A stretch of 64,000 nt of DNA from Blastomyces gilchristii SLH14081 (Eukaryota; Ascomycota; Eurotiomycetes; Onygenales; Ajellomycetaceae), in the NCBI RefSeq assembly GCF_000003855.2, contig NW_003101681.1, positions 1,140,786 through 1,204,785 of the forward strand, in the 5' to 3' direction. This document shows, piece by piece, positions 1 to 10,210 of the stretch (the first letter of the stretch is position 1; each line of letters opens with the position of its first letter). The notes beneath the pieces are model-generated. The model saw only the letters and a program-made list of their open reading frames with translations, was not told the origin of the DNA and ran no database searches. The translations under genes were made by a program, and so were the position numbers.

Positions 1-49
1 AGGCCATGCTTCATTGAGACTTTTGGTTATTGAAATAAACGATACCTAC

Positions 50-224
50 CATTGTGAAAGATGCAATAGCTCCAAGTCCGGCCACACAAGAATTTAGCTC
101 TCAGCTCATCCCCCGTTAAGCTATTATTTGAGGGGAATGGAATAATTGCTCGCCGAAAAGCAATGGTTAAAATGGATGGTATGAGTGAGAAGTCAGCTGC
201 ATCTTTTTCCCAGTCAATCTTCAT
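50..224 (-). CDS. Possible first exon of an unrecognised gene running off the left edge
   Basis: A minus-strand frame opens with ATG at 224 and stays open for 58 codons to a strong donor (G|GTAGGT) just below position 50. The rest of the gene would lie left of the window. The peptide starts MKIDWEKDAADF and has no motif I recognise. The only support is the combination of an ATG, an open frame and a consensus donor, so this could be chance. No function is proposed. Confidence 0.3.
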
Positions 225-722
225 ATGGTTTGTATATTTCGCCCCTAATCAATTAGAATGCGTGGTGCATACGCCAGAGAGGCAGACATGTAGAAGGCAC
301 CCACATCAGACGCCCGATGGTGGAAGAAAATTTTTAGCTGCTGTGATGTCCTGTGTCAGTGCGAATATGTCTCTGGCGAGTCAAGAATCTTAACCAGCGC
401 GTAAGCTCCATGAATCAGATGGCGGGTCCGCTTAAAATCACGTGAATAGAATTCTTGGCATCTTGAGTTGTTACAGGGCATTCAATTTTGATCGCGCAAC
501 TCCCACTCATCAGTCACTCGATATCCATATCCGTACCGCGCTAACAGCTACTATCCTTATTGCATACTCCTTCAGCGGTTCTTAACGATATATACTGGTC
601 AAAACTAGGTTTTACGCTCGATTCCAGGGACTTTCAATTGCTCAAATGGTCTGGTGACTCCCCACAACCTGGTCGTATATTCCCCGCAGAATGGGAGTTT
701 TGTGGCAGAAGAAGTGATCCAA

Positions 723-2177
723 ATGTTTCGGAATTTTAGACGGGCCACTCCAGCTTGTCACCTCCTAGTGCCTAGGAGTACACAGCGATCTTTTAGCAGG
801 TATGACGGACTAGTAAAAGTTCAGCGGGTGAGGTTCAAGAGGCCCTGGTTAAGGTATGATATCCCAAGTTTAATTCCGCCTATTCGTAAAATAAACTGAC
901 CGGCCATACAAGAAGAGGCATATCCACGATCCTCACCGCAGTCGTTGCGACCCAAGTGTATTTCGCGCTCATTGGACCTTCGCTGGATCGGCTGGAAGAC
1001 GTAGACGAAACCATTAGTAAAGACACCGCCTTACAAGCAAAAATTCGCGCCGAGAAAGAGAGGCAGCGCGACGAAGACGCCGTATCATTCATCCCTATTG
1101 GACTTCCCTATTCCGTACCTGGCGGACCATATACTGAAGATGATCCTGAATGGAAAACGTTCAGGTCATTTGGAATTGAAACAGCACAATTTAAAAAATT
1201 AAGAGGTAGGGACCACCCATTGCCATTTAATCACTTTTATTACGTCTACTGTTGCTCACCTACTTCCAGAAGAGTTATTAGTCCAGGCTACCGCGATCGT
1301 GAATCGAAAGCCCGCTCTGCCAGCTATTGTCCATGTGACTGGTTCGCCGCTTAAGCCAGTCCACCGAACCACAATTAAGCCCTCATTTCCGGTCGTGAAA
1401 CCATCGACCTATGTTCAACCTGGGTGAGTAACTCCCTAGAGTAGAATAACGGTTGAATCATTCGTATGTGCTAACGGTAAATCGTGTAGCTTCGAGCTTA
1501 GGGATGACGAGATATTTTGGACCACCCGCCCAATACCAACAAACCGTGGCGACTGGATTCGCAGTGTATTCGAACCATGGCCACTTGTGATTGCATCTTG
1601 GGCAGCTGGGGAGTATTTGGTTACAGTAAAGCTAGCAAAACTTCGAAAATTATTGGGGTTTGAGCCCACAGATCTGGTAGGGGAAAATACCGCCAACAAT
1701 CAGGATAGCAGACCCCGCGCGGGTCCTAGTGGTCCGCCCAACGTTTCTCAGTCCCCTCAGAACTACCCCTTAATACCTAACACAACGCCAGGAGAAATTC
1801 CAAGACAGGGGACCTCCAACGACTTTCAGCCTCAAAAGCCCAGTTCCGCTTTACGGAACCAACCCAGCTTACTAGGCGAGTCTACCTCCGACATCCGCGA
1901 TGCTATGAAGATATTTACATTATTCCTACTATTAACCCGGCAAAAAAACACAAATAAAACCCCGCAAAAGGGGGCTTTCAAGCTGAATGGCGTTGCCCGG
2001 TTTAGAGGCCCTAAAGGCGGCTGCGAAGCACATATTGTGGGAATCTACGAACCAGCGACAAAGAACTGGTATGCGATAGAAGTGGAGATACTTCACACAT
2101 TTTCCTACAAATCGAACGCCGCTAACAGGCTACCGCCTCGAAAAGCGGTACTGGAATCGAAGGCGTCGGATTCTTGA
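723..2177 (+). CDS. Unrecognised fungal protein, probably mitochondrial or membrane-anchored
   Basis: Four exons fit in phase: 723-799, 913-1205, 1270-1423 and 1490-2177, giving 403 aa. The first intron has a CTGAC branch site. The start at 723 is the first ATG in the frame that splices correctly. The N-terminus (MFRNFRRATPACHL...) is basic, rich in Arg/Ser/Thr and lacks acidic residues, as in mitochondrial presequences. It is followed at about residues 28-45 by one hydrophobic segment (TILTAVVATQVYFALIG). After that come a charged helical stretch, a conserved-looking segment around residues 160-210 (ELRDDEIFWTTRPIPTNRGD, then a second hydrophobic patch), a Pro/Ser-rich linker, and a folded-looking C-terminus (RFRGPKGGCEAHIVGIYEPA). 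I do not recognise the family. The exon structure with preserved phase makes a real gene likely. Confidence 0.65.
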
Positions 2178-2811
2178 AATTCTCATGGCCTAGATTAGAG
2201 TACACAGGACGCACTTGTACATTTATTATTATCATTGCTTTTTCCTTCCTATATGACAAGGTTCCTCACGTCAGGTGGTTCCTGTCATTTGTCATACTAA
2301 CATTTTCTTCTTCTTTTTTTTTCCCAGCGGTTTTGGTTTTCTCTAGACATTTGCTTCCACGCACTGGCACTTTCTTGCTCACGCCACTTTTTATATATAT
2401 CTTTTTTGCATCCGTGTTTATCTCGATTGGTGGGTGGCGGCGTCTAAGATGTTTTGCACGGGAAATATTAGGTAGTTGTTTTTAGGATGGGGATGAATAA
2501 ACTTGTCCCCTTAAATATATGTATATATATGTCACGAAAAATCTGCCCAGATAATCAGCCTTTGATTAAGACGATGAAGCACGTCGTCACTGAGGACCCT
2601 GTCCATCTATTCTCGCAAAGGACCGAAAGCTTGTAACTAAGTGGACAACAATTGGATAAGCATGGGCCCTCTTTTAGGGAGGGTGCGATTATTCCAAGGT
2701 TATCTGCCACTGATGGCTTCTGAAGAGCCTCCGAGGAAAAATTTAAGCTGGGCTTTTTAGCCAGAAGGCGTCATAGGGGCCGCAGAGCAAAAGGGCTAGA
2801 CTCCCTCTATT

Positions 2812-2858
<47 letters not shown>

Positions 2859-3084
2859 GAAGGTGTTGTCATCGTTGTGAGTTTCGCCGAGCGGGGAGCT
2901 AAAGCTAGATCCAAAATGAACTGATGTCATCCATGTTTTTATAACCAGCAACCCTTCCGCTTTCCATTTCAACCCACTTTCCATCTACAGAAAATCCTCC
3001 ATATCTTTTCAATTCTGCCACTGGCTTCATACATTGAAGAAGCAAATTCTAACAAACCATCTCAATAAAATAAGAACACGCAAA
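2178..3084. other. Intergenic spacer with (TTA)n
   Basis: This stretch is AT-rich 3' flank followed by the promoter of the DsbA-like gene. It has a T-rich run near 2313-2323 and a trinucleotide repeat at about 2814-2858. I see no gene. Confidence 0.6.
2814..2858. repeat. (TTA)n microsatellite
   Basis: About 15 uninterrupted copies of a TTA/ATT trinucleotide lie roughly 225 bases upstream of the DsbA-like start codon. Slippage between strains is expected. Confidence 0.95.
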
Positions 3085-4117
3085 ATGACACTCGCACCCA
3101 AATTTGCCGGCCAGAAGCTCTCATCCGGAGGCATCCTGGAGACTAAGCATACACTGGAAATTTGTTAGTTGGCGTCCTAATCTCCTCGTTTCCCAATCCA
3201 ATTCATAAATATTATTTGCCTGGTAACATATATAAACTACACAAAAACTTGACTACTAACCTCCCACAACAGACTTGGATTATGTTTGCCCCGTACGACC
3301 ATCCAACCTTCCCCCTCCGTTCACATGCAATATAATCAAATCACGCTAAAAACTAAACAACCCCCAAGTACTCCGCCAAACTATTCAAAACCTTTTACCC
3401 AACCATAACCCCGCTCCTCAACAACCCCAACTCCACCTACCATAAAAACCTCCAGGTCATATTCCGCCAGCTAATCCAGCCCTGGCATCCGTCTTCAACC
3501 CTCACACACGAAGCGGGCGTGGCCGTCCTCAAGCTCGCGCCGGAGAAATTCTGGCCCTTTAGCGCCGCGCTGTTCGCGAAGCAGGCGGAGTTCTTCGATG
3601 TGAACGTCGTCAATGAGAAGAGGAACGACACGTATATGCGCCTGGCGAAAATCGGGGCTGAGGTCGGCGTTGATGAGGGGGCGATGTTGCAGTTGTTGAC
3701 GGTTAGTGATCAGCCGGATAAGGATGGGGGATTGAATATAGGAAATGGTGTTACGAATGATTTGAAAGTGATGGTCAAGGTGTGTTTTATTACTCACCCA
3801 AGAGAGAGAGACATATACGTATATGGCGATGGGTACTAACCTGGACATTATTCAAAAGGCCGCGCGGTTGATTGGGGCGCATTTTACGCCTACAGTGTAC
3901 TTCGATGTAAGTTCTTTTATTTGCTTTGCTTGGAGACCATTCGCAGGAATGGATGCGCGCAGGTAATGCTGCCTTATTTTGAAAAGCACGTGTCGTACTA
4001 ACCAGTGGATGATTCGTTGTTTTTAAACAAAACAAAAAGGGCGTCGAGGAGAGATCCATTAGTAGCAGCTTCACCCGCGAACAATGGGAAGAATGGTTGC
4101 AGAAGAATGTCGTTTGA
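3085..4117 (+). CDS. DsbA-like thioredoxin-fold protein
   Basis: Five exons fit in phase: 3085-3163, 3273-3292 (a 20-nt microexon), 3369-3779, 3859-3906 and 4040-4117, giving 211 aa. The N-terminal strand leads into DYVCPYSAKLF, the position where thioredoxin-fold DsbA/2-hydroxychromene isomerase-like proteins carry CxxC or CPxx. Here it reads Cys32-Pro-Tyr-Ser, so the second cysteine is absent. A helical insertion follows (to about residue 170), then the cis-Pro region (GAHFTPTVYFD), where the TP precedes a beta strand as in the fold. The C-terminal helix ends in WEEWLQKNVV. There is no signal peptide, so it is probably cytosolic. A monothiol site suggests glutathione-type or non-oxidase chemistry, which is inference. 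The family call is good; the substrate is unknown. Confidence 0.82.
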
Positions 4118-4780
4118 TTCATTATTGGTACGGTCAGGGATTTGAGACAAACATGTCAGAATGAAGGGGAAAAAAGAAACGATGGTTGGAACTTCTGATG
4201 ATAAAAGATAGGAAGAGAAGAGCAATGGGGAGTGGACGGGAGAGAGGCTATGGAAGACACATCCATGTATTACCTAAAAGTAATGATAAAACAAAGGGGT
4301 GAAAGGGGTGTGTTGGAGCGTGCTCAAGTGAGATATCTCGGTCTTTCAGCAATGGCGGAAAATAATAGCAAAGAGAAAAGTGAAATGAAATATCTATATG
4401 GGAGTTGGAAAATAACAAGGAGAGTCAAATTAAACAGATCGATATAAGGAATTTCGGGAAAACAATGCCTGGACTCCCAAAGTCGGTTTTGAAGCCAATT
4501 TCGAACAGCGTGAATGGATCGCTTGTGAGATCTACATTGCTCTTTAGAAAACTGGCTTTTATTATTGTGGACAAATGCAAGAACGCCCCGGCGTATATCA
4601 TTAGTTTTTTTGTGTTCCTTTTGGAGCGAGGAGAGACGATAAGGTTAACTAATTGGTGGGTGGTTGGTAGTTAATCGGTCGCCTATATCATGTTAGTTCA
4701 GTCAGTTATGTGAGACGATAAGAGAAAGCACAAGAGCGCAACGCCAATTAGGATGGTGCAACGAATGGAGACGAAACAAC
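4118..4780. other. Convergent intergenic region, no gene seen
   Basis: This is 3' flank between the DsbA-like gene (plus) and CKS1 (minus). Several chance frames exist, but none has splice or family support. Confidence 0.6.
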
Positions 4781-5353
4781 TCACTTGAAGAGCAAAATGT
4801 GTGGCTCTGGCTCGTGCACTTCATAATGTTCCCAACCCAAGCTCTAAAAGAAGAGAGATATGGCCTGTCAGCTTGTTCCACGATAGGGGATGTACATTAT
4901 TTGTACATGTACCAGACAGGATCAAAATACCTGCGTAATTCCCAGACCTCTCCACTCTTCCTCCCACAGTAGCTTCAGCGTCCCTTTGGAGGTGTCGAAA
5001 TAGTCGGCGGGTATCTTTTTAAGCATATGTTTGGGGAGCTGGACATGGCGATATTCGAATTCATTGTCTGAATATCTATACAAATGGTATTAGACTGGAG
5101 GGGTTTCTCAGAGGTTTCTTCCATTTGTTTTTATTTTTTTTTCCCTTTCCTGGTAGTCAATGTAGTCTGTCTCCCCACGCGCGCGCAAACATAGGATGAA
5201 CAGGGCAGTCGCTTTGTCCAGTATAGAAACACCGCACACGCGCACATACCTTGAAGAATAGTGTATGGAATCGATAAACTCCTCTAGTTCCTGCCTCTCC
5301 GGCTCCAGAAGTAGCCGGGGCTTCTTATTCCTTCGCGAGTAGTCGATGTTCAT
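4781..5353 (-). CDS. CKS1: Cyclin-dependent kinase regulatory subunit Cks1/Suc1
   Basis: Three minus-strand exons (5353-5250, 5075-4931, 4843-4781) give 103 aa, the normal size for fungal Cks1. The ATG at 5353 gives [20 protein letters not shown]; an upstream in-frame extension lacks an ATG. The hallmarks are present: [52 protein letters not shown], and the C-terminal [10 protein letters not shown] that forms the hinge strand. The protein binds Cdc28/Cdk1 and docks phosphorylated substrates, acting in G1/S and mitotic transitions. It is divergent from RSC4 across roughly 1 kb that contains a (CA)n(CG)n tract close to the CKS1 start. Confidence 0.97.
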
Positions 5354-5378
5354 GATTACCAACGTAGCTGTTTTCTCT

Positions 5379-5404
5379 CACACACACACACACACGCGCG
5401 CGCG
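5379..5404. repeat. (CA)n(CG)n dinucleotide tract
   Basis: About seven CA units pass directly into about five CG units, 26 bases upstream of the CKS1 ATG and therefore probably in its 5' leader. Alternating purine-pyrimidine DNA of this kind can adopt Z-form. Confidence 0.9.
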
Positions 5405-6406
5405 AGAAAAAATGAAAGAAAGATGAAAACGACTAGGTATCTAGGTTGGTAGCCTTCTTTGCCGTAGAGGTCGCGGTCGTCAGGGCCAAATCCGCAGGCG
5501 GGGAAGACGTTGGTTGACCGGGACACGAAAACCCGGAACGTAGATACGAGAGCGCAAGAAGTGTTGCTGTCAACGAGAAAGAGTGAGGTCTAACGGACTG
5601 GGATATAAGATGCCTTCAGTTCTAGCAGAAAAGGCGGAGAAGGCGTGCGGAATGCGAATGAAGGACACTGACTGCGGCACCACGAAGAGGAAGGGAAGCA
5701 AAGCTGCACCTTTTTTCTGTTGGAACTGCACAAAGGTGCGGGGTTTGCTTTGTTTCTAACCTTACAGGCTGTCACTGGAGAGAGAGTTCAAGCGTGTCCA
5801 GCAGCAGCAGCGGCGACGGCGGCAGAGCAATGGAGCGTCAGAAAGATATCGTGTTGGAGTTGGAGTTGGAGTTGGCAACTTCGAGTAGCGAGTGGATGAA
5901 CAGGAAGAGTCCACAAGAGACTGACTACGGACTACTCTACTTATTACTGACTTGCAACTTGGGGCAAGGAAATAACGAATCGAGCTGTATCGCAGGCGTA
6001 TGGTTCGAGTCCGGCGTTTTGTTTACTTAGTGGATACGCCGTTAATACGTAAATTACACCCCCCAGACGTGGTGTCGTACCATACCGTACCGTATCGGCC
6101 TGTTCTGGCCGCTGTGGCTGTCCAGCCTCCCGTAGCGAGCGATCGATCGAGACATCTCGTGATCAGCGCGTTCTAGCATCATCGCCAGTTCGACCGCCGC
6201 TGGTTGCGCTGATAGATCCAGCTCCTGACATTCTTCACCACCGTCATCTGCTCGCTTGTCTTCCCTAGCTGAACGAGCGCTGCTATTATCCGCCCCGCTT
6301 TATGTCCGAATCCCGCCGTCCATCCACTCACCACACGATTGCGAACCTGTCTCCTCAATCTTCCCCGAGCTCGTGCCGCACCTATTCCCAGAGAACTTCC
6401 GCAAGC
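5405..6406. promoter_or_regulatory. Divergent promoter region CKS1/RSC4
   Basis: This spacer holds no supported gene. It contains short simple repeats: TTGGAG repeated four times near 5852-5875, AGC/GGC trinucleotides near 5799-5825, and a CGATCGATCGA palindrome near 6139-6149. An in-frame ATG at 6302 could extend RSC4 by 35 residues, but the added segment is low in complexity. Confidence 0.5.
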
Positions 6407-9145
6407 ATGACAACTAAACGGCGGGGGACCGTCGCGGGGTCTCCAGAGGGTCCAACAAAGGGCCAGAAACGTCGCAGGACCTCAGTAAGTCTGTCATTCT
6501 GTGATTTTCTACCATTGATTTCCCGAAGCTGGTGGGGATTGTTTTAGGGGTAGAGAGTGCGAAGTGCGATCTGTTGCCCGACGCCCGCTAGATACCATGT
6601 TCCCCCGCGTCCCCACCCGTCGCTTGTGTTATATATGTGCTTTGGTCTAAATATATGAACTAACGGCCGATGCGACCAGACTTTTGTCCCCGAAACCGAC
6701 GAAACTCCCGAGAAAACTACAGAAGCTGGTCTAGAACTAATCGCGCAAATCAAACAGGCTACTGATAAGCAGTATGTGCTTGGAGCTCTAGTGGAGCTTT
6801 GCTTGCTTGGCTAAGATGGAGAGAGGCTAACCTATACATCTGTTCCTTCATGGCAGTGGACAACTCGTTGCAACTGAATTCATTCATCTTCCTAACTGGG
6901 TGAGCTTCGAGACAGCTTCCTCCCTCTAAAGAAACCCCAACTGACCCTTGTCCGTATATAGAAAGAAAACCCGCATTATTACCAAGCCATTCGGCTTCCC
7001 ATTGCCCTAGATACAGTGGAGGTAAGTTTAAATTTGTCCATAAGCGATTTCTCACGATATCCTTTCCGTTAAACCAATAGTGCGTAATTTGGTCACTGAT
7101 GCGTGTATTTAATGGTGTCTAGAACAAACTGAAGAAGCACCAATACCCCTGTTTGACTCCCGTGGAAAGCGATCTCCGCAGGATGGTCAGCAACGCTAAA
7201 TACTACAATGATAAAGGCTCAATGATTTTTTCGAACGCGGAGCGCATACGGAAATTAATAGCAAATAAAATGTCCATCATAAACCCAGCATATAACGATC
7301 CAAACTACGCCCCGTTTGCTACCCCTATACCAGAGGAGGAAGACGCGGATGACGAAAAGGTGTCTCCTGAAACCGGAAATGGGGCTGATGCTGGAGATGA
7401 AGAAGAAAAGAAATCCACAACCGAGACACCAGCCTTGGATCAGGTGGTCAACCAGAACGATAACGAAAACTTCAACTTCGAGGGGGAAACGTATGAAAGT
7501 GCCCAGGAAAAGATAATCACCGGAATGATTCGATTGAAAGATTCAGAGTGAGTTAACCTTTGTGACACCGTGGCTATGCTTCGACTCTAGGCGAGTACTG
7601 ACGTTCCTTCAGCGGCGAAGAAGTCTTTTTTCCCTTCCTCAGTATGCCAGATCGGAACTTGTACAAGGAGTACTATGAAATAATAAAGCACCCTGTGTCT
7701 CTAAGAGCTATCCTAAAACGCGTTCGAGGCACAGACGGACGGAAGAATTCTACGAAAACCACGCCGTTTAAAACGTGGGACGCGTTCGAGGAGGAAGTCA
7801 GCTATATCTGGCGCAATGCCAGGGAATTCAATGAGGACGGGAGCGAAATAGTCGCGCTTGCGGGCTCGCTTGAGGTATTTGCTATTGCAATGCATGCTTT
7901 TTTTTACTCCTGTTATTTTTTTTTTTTTTGCTAATCGAAGTGCTAGGAATATTTCCGTCGACTTCTTGCGGAGGCACGAAAGCAGGTTCCTGAACCTCCA
8001 CCCACCACGAACGGCGATACCCCGGGTCCTCGTATTAAACTCCGCATGGGAACCACGAAGACTCCAGAACCAGCGCCGCAGAAACTGACTTTGCGACTTC
8101 CGGGAAAAGTTGGTGACCAATCGACGGACATGGAACATCGCCAAGGCGGAGTTTCTATAGATACTGAAGCCCTACGGAGGCAACAGGAGCACGTTAAGGC
8201 AAGTTCAAACGGCCTCGAAGTTCCAGATCGACCAACACCTCCAAGAAGAACCCTAAGAGATCGGTCGGGGTCTGGAACAAGGGCTGTATCGACGCGAAGC
8301 ACGCGCTCGCAGGAGCAAGAGAGAGAGCAGCGAAATGCACAAGGAGCATCGCCTGTTCGGCCCTCTTCTGCTGTCAAAGTTGAAAGTACAGGGCCATCGA
8401 CGCCAAATCTAAGAAGCCTGGCAAGCCAAGAATCCATAAAGCCGCTCCACGATGCGCATCGTCGAGTTGCTTCCGGCTCTGCTGAGCCATCAAAATTGAT
8501 GACCCCCTCGGCAGGTGCTGTCCCCATGCAACCTAACAACACCCAAGAAGTATTACAACAGTTCGGCTCCCGTTCATACCCATACCCATCTCCTGTCCCG
8601 GCGGTGTCCCCGATGGACTTGAGAGCAAGGCAATCCGGCAAAGGTAAGAATGTGTATTAGATGAAAGCATATCCCTTCATAGAGAAAGTCCAAAACTAAA
8701 ATGTTCAAATATTATCCTAGGCCCCTTAATATCCCATGTCAGGCTATTCAGCCATCCAAACCTCAACCTACGACAATCATTCCTTCTAGATATCCCACCC
8801 TCATCGACCCAAACGCAACAGTCCATAACTATCAACCTCCCCGCGAAATCCCACATTCTCTGCATCACCCCAACGATTATCCCAAGCTCGGTACAACGCC
8901 AGACGCAGCTCACCGTTACCGTCGGCAACAGTCAACGGTTATCCCCGATGCTGTCACCGTCGCGAACCATGGACCCGACCAAACCCTATTATGAGGTCCG
9001 GCTGGGCATCGGCATTACCAAGATTGATATTGAAATGAATGCTAGTAGCAGTGCCACCCGCGGAGGGAATGGGCTGAAATCATTTCCCGGACAAGATGCG
9101 GAGTATGAGCGATTGACAGTCTATGCTAACCTGATGAGAGTGTGA
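6407..9145 (+). CDS. RSC4: RSC chromatin-remodelling complex subunit Rsc4 (tandem bromodomain)
   Basis: Eight exons fit in phase: 6407-6484, 6680-6771, 6857-6899, 6962-7021, 7123-7547, 7613-7874, 7947-8643 and 8721-9145, giving 693 aa. Bromodomain 1 (about residues 40-150) carries FIHLPNWKENPHYYQAI and NAKYYNDKGSMIF. Bromodomain 2 (about 235-345) carries FPFLSMPDRNLYKEYYEIIKH and WRNAREFNEDGSEI. A Ser/Pro/Arg-rich linker follows. The last 140 residues form the conserved Rsc4 C-terminal domain (PLISHVRLFSHPNLNLRQSF ... YEVRLGIGITKIDIE ... TVYANLMRV). No BAH domain is present, which separates it from Rsc1/Rsc2. In yeast Rsc4 reads acetylated H3 tails (K14) and is essential. I chose ATG 6407, which begins a basic nuclear-type N-terminus; 6302 is an in-frame alternative. 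Confidence 0.92.
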
Positions 9146-9944
9146 GATTTAAGTGCCAATTCGGAGCGGGGTTGGGAAGTTGTTATCTTGTTTGCGGTAT
9201 CCTCACGGACGGACACAGAGCTCGTTGGATTCGATGAAGCTGCGAACTATCCTTGCACATATTCTTAGTTCTTTTTTTCTTTTTTTTTTTTTTTTTTTCC
9301 TTTTTTTTTTTTTCCTTTTTTCCCCTTTCGTTCTTTCCTACACTCCCTCTATCTTCCTTCTTTTCTTTGTTCTCATATATTTGTTTTTCTGATATATGGT
9401 TTTGGCGGCGATATCAGGCGCGTATGGGTCTTCGAGTGGCGTGTGGCAGATTCAATCAAGGGGCGGCCAATTCCCGGAGTTTATGTGCTTCTCAATCAGC
9501 TGTCATTTCTCAGCAGGCGCTTTTCTTTTTCTTTGTATTAATATAGGTTCATATAGTTATCTAGTTCGCTAGGGAATAAATTTACAGCAGTTTTCACACA
9601 CAGCTAATTATTTTATTTTTATTTATTTCTTCCTACTCTACTACTCAAGCGCAGTTCAATATTATTAAATGGCAATGTGCAATGTGAAATGCCGAGGGAA
9701 AGGCGTGCAGGTGATGTTGCTGACTCAGCGGCAATTGCCTCGCACAATGTCCCAAACAGGCTAGTCCCAAACAGGCTAGTCCCAGCCCGACACCGAAAAA
9801 ATTCATTTTTTTTTCAACGCTATTTTCTTTTTTAATTTTTTTAATTTTCTCTTTTTAATTTTTTCTCCAAAACCTTGTGGTTCGCATAAATAAAAAACCT
9901 CCAAAACAAAAAAAAAAAAAAAAAAATCTCAAAACCCTTGACAG
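9146..9944. other. Spacer RSC4-SSB with T tracts and short tandem duplication
   Basis: This is the 3' flank of RSC4 and the distal SSB promoter. It contains interrupted T runs at about 9269-9322, a 15-base tandem duplication at 9749-9778, and A/T runs around 9800-9925. I see no gene. Confidence 0.6.
9749..9785 (+). repeat. 15-bp tandem duplication upstream of SSB
   Basis: The unit GTCCCAAACAGGCTA occurs twice in a row (9749-9763, 9764-9778), followed by the first seven bases-like stretch of a third copy (GTCCCAG). It lies about 330 bases upstream of the SSB start. Confidence 0.9.
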
Positions 9945-10060
9945 GATCCTCGCTGTCTTTGCTTGTTCTTCCTCCTCCGCCCCTCATCAGTCTTCTTCTT
10001 CTCCCTCTCATCCTCCTCCCTTCGTTATTCTCCTCTTCTCTCATTTGACGATTCAGAGAA
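9945..10060 (+). promoter_or_regulatory. Pyrimidine-rich core promoter/leader of SSB
   Basis: A C/T-rich stretch on the coding strand (CTTCCTCCTCC, TCTTCTTCTTCTCCC and similar) ends about 45 bases before the SSB ATG. Such CT blocks just upstream of transcription starts are typical of highly expressed fungal genes. The assignment is inferred from position and composition. Confidence 0.5.
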
Positions 10061-10104
10061 ATACGTCCTAAAAAAGATAATAAAAACACAGCACATCTTT
10101 CATC

Positions 10105-10166
10105 ATGTCTGACGAAGTTTATGAGGGTGCCATTGGCATTGACCTTGGTATGTTTTTTTTGTTAAT

Positions 10167-10210
<44 letters not shown>

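Noticed and set aside
2174..2485. 103-codon frame overlapping the stop of the first complete gene
   Set aside because: Starts with TTG, is hydrophobic because of T-rich 3' flank, and overlaps a better gene end.
4232..4674. Two overlapping plus frames after the DsbA-like gene
   Set aside because: No family resemblance or splice support; they lie in 3' flank.
6001..6018. GGTTCGAGTCC string resembling a tRNA B box
   Set aside because: The flanking five bases on each side do not pair as a T stem and no acceptor stem or A box is found.
5794..6030. Ser/Gly/Leu/Glu-rich frame between CKS1 and RSC4
   Set aside because: Starts with GTG inside trinucleotide repeats; the residues only reflect simple repeats.
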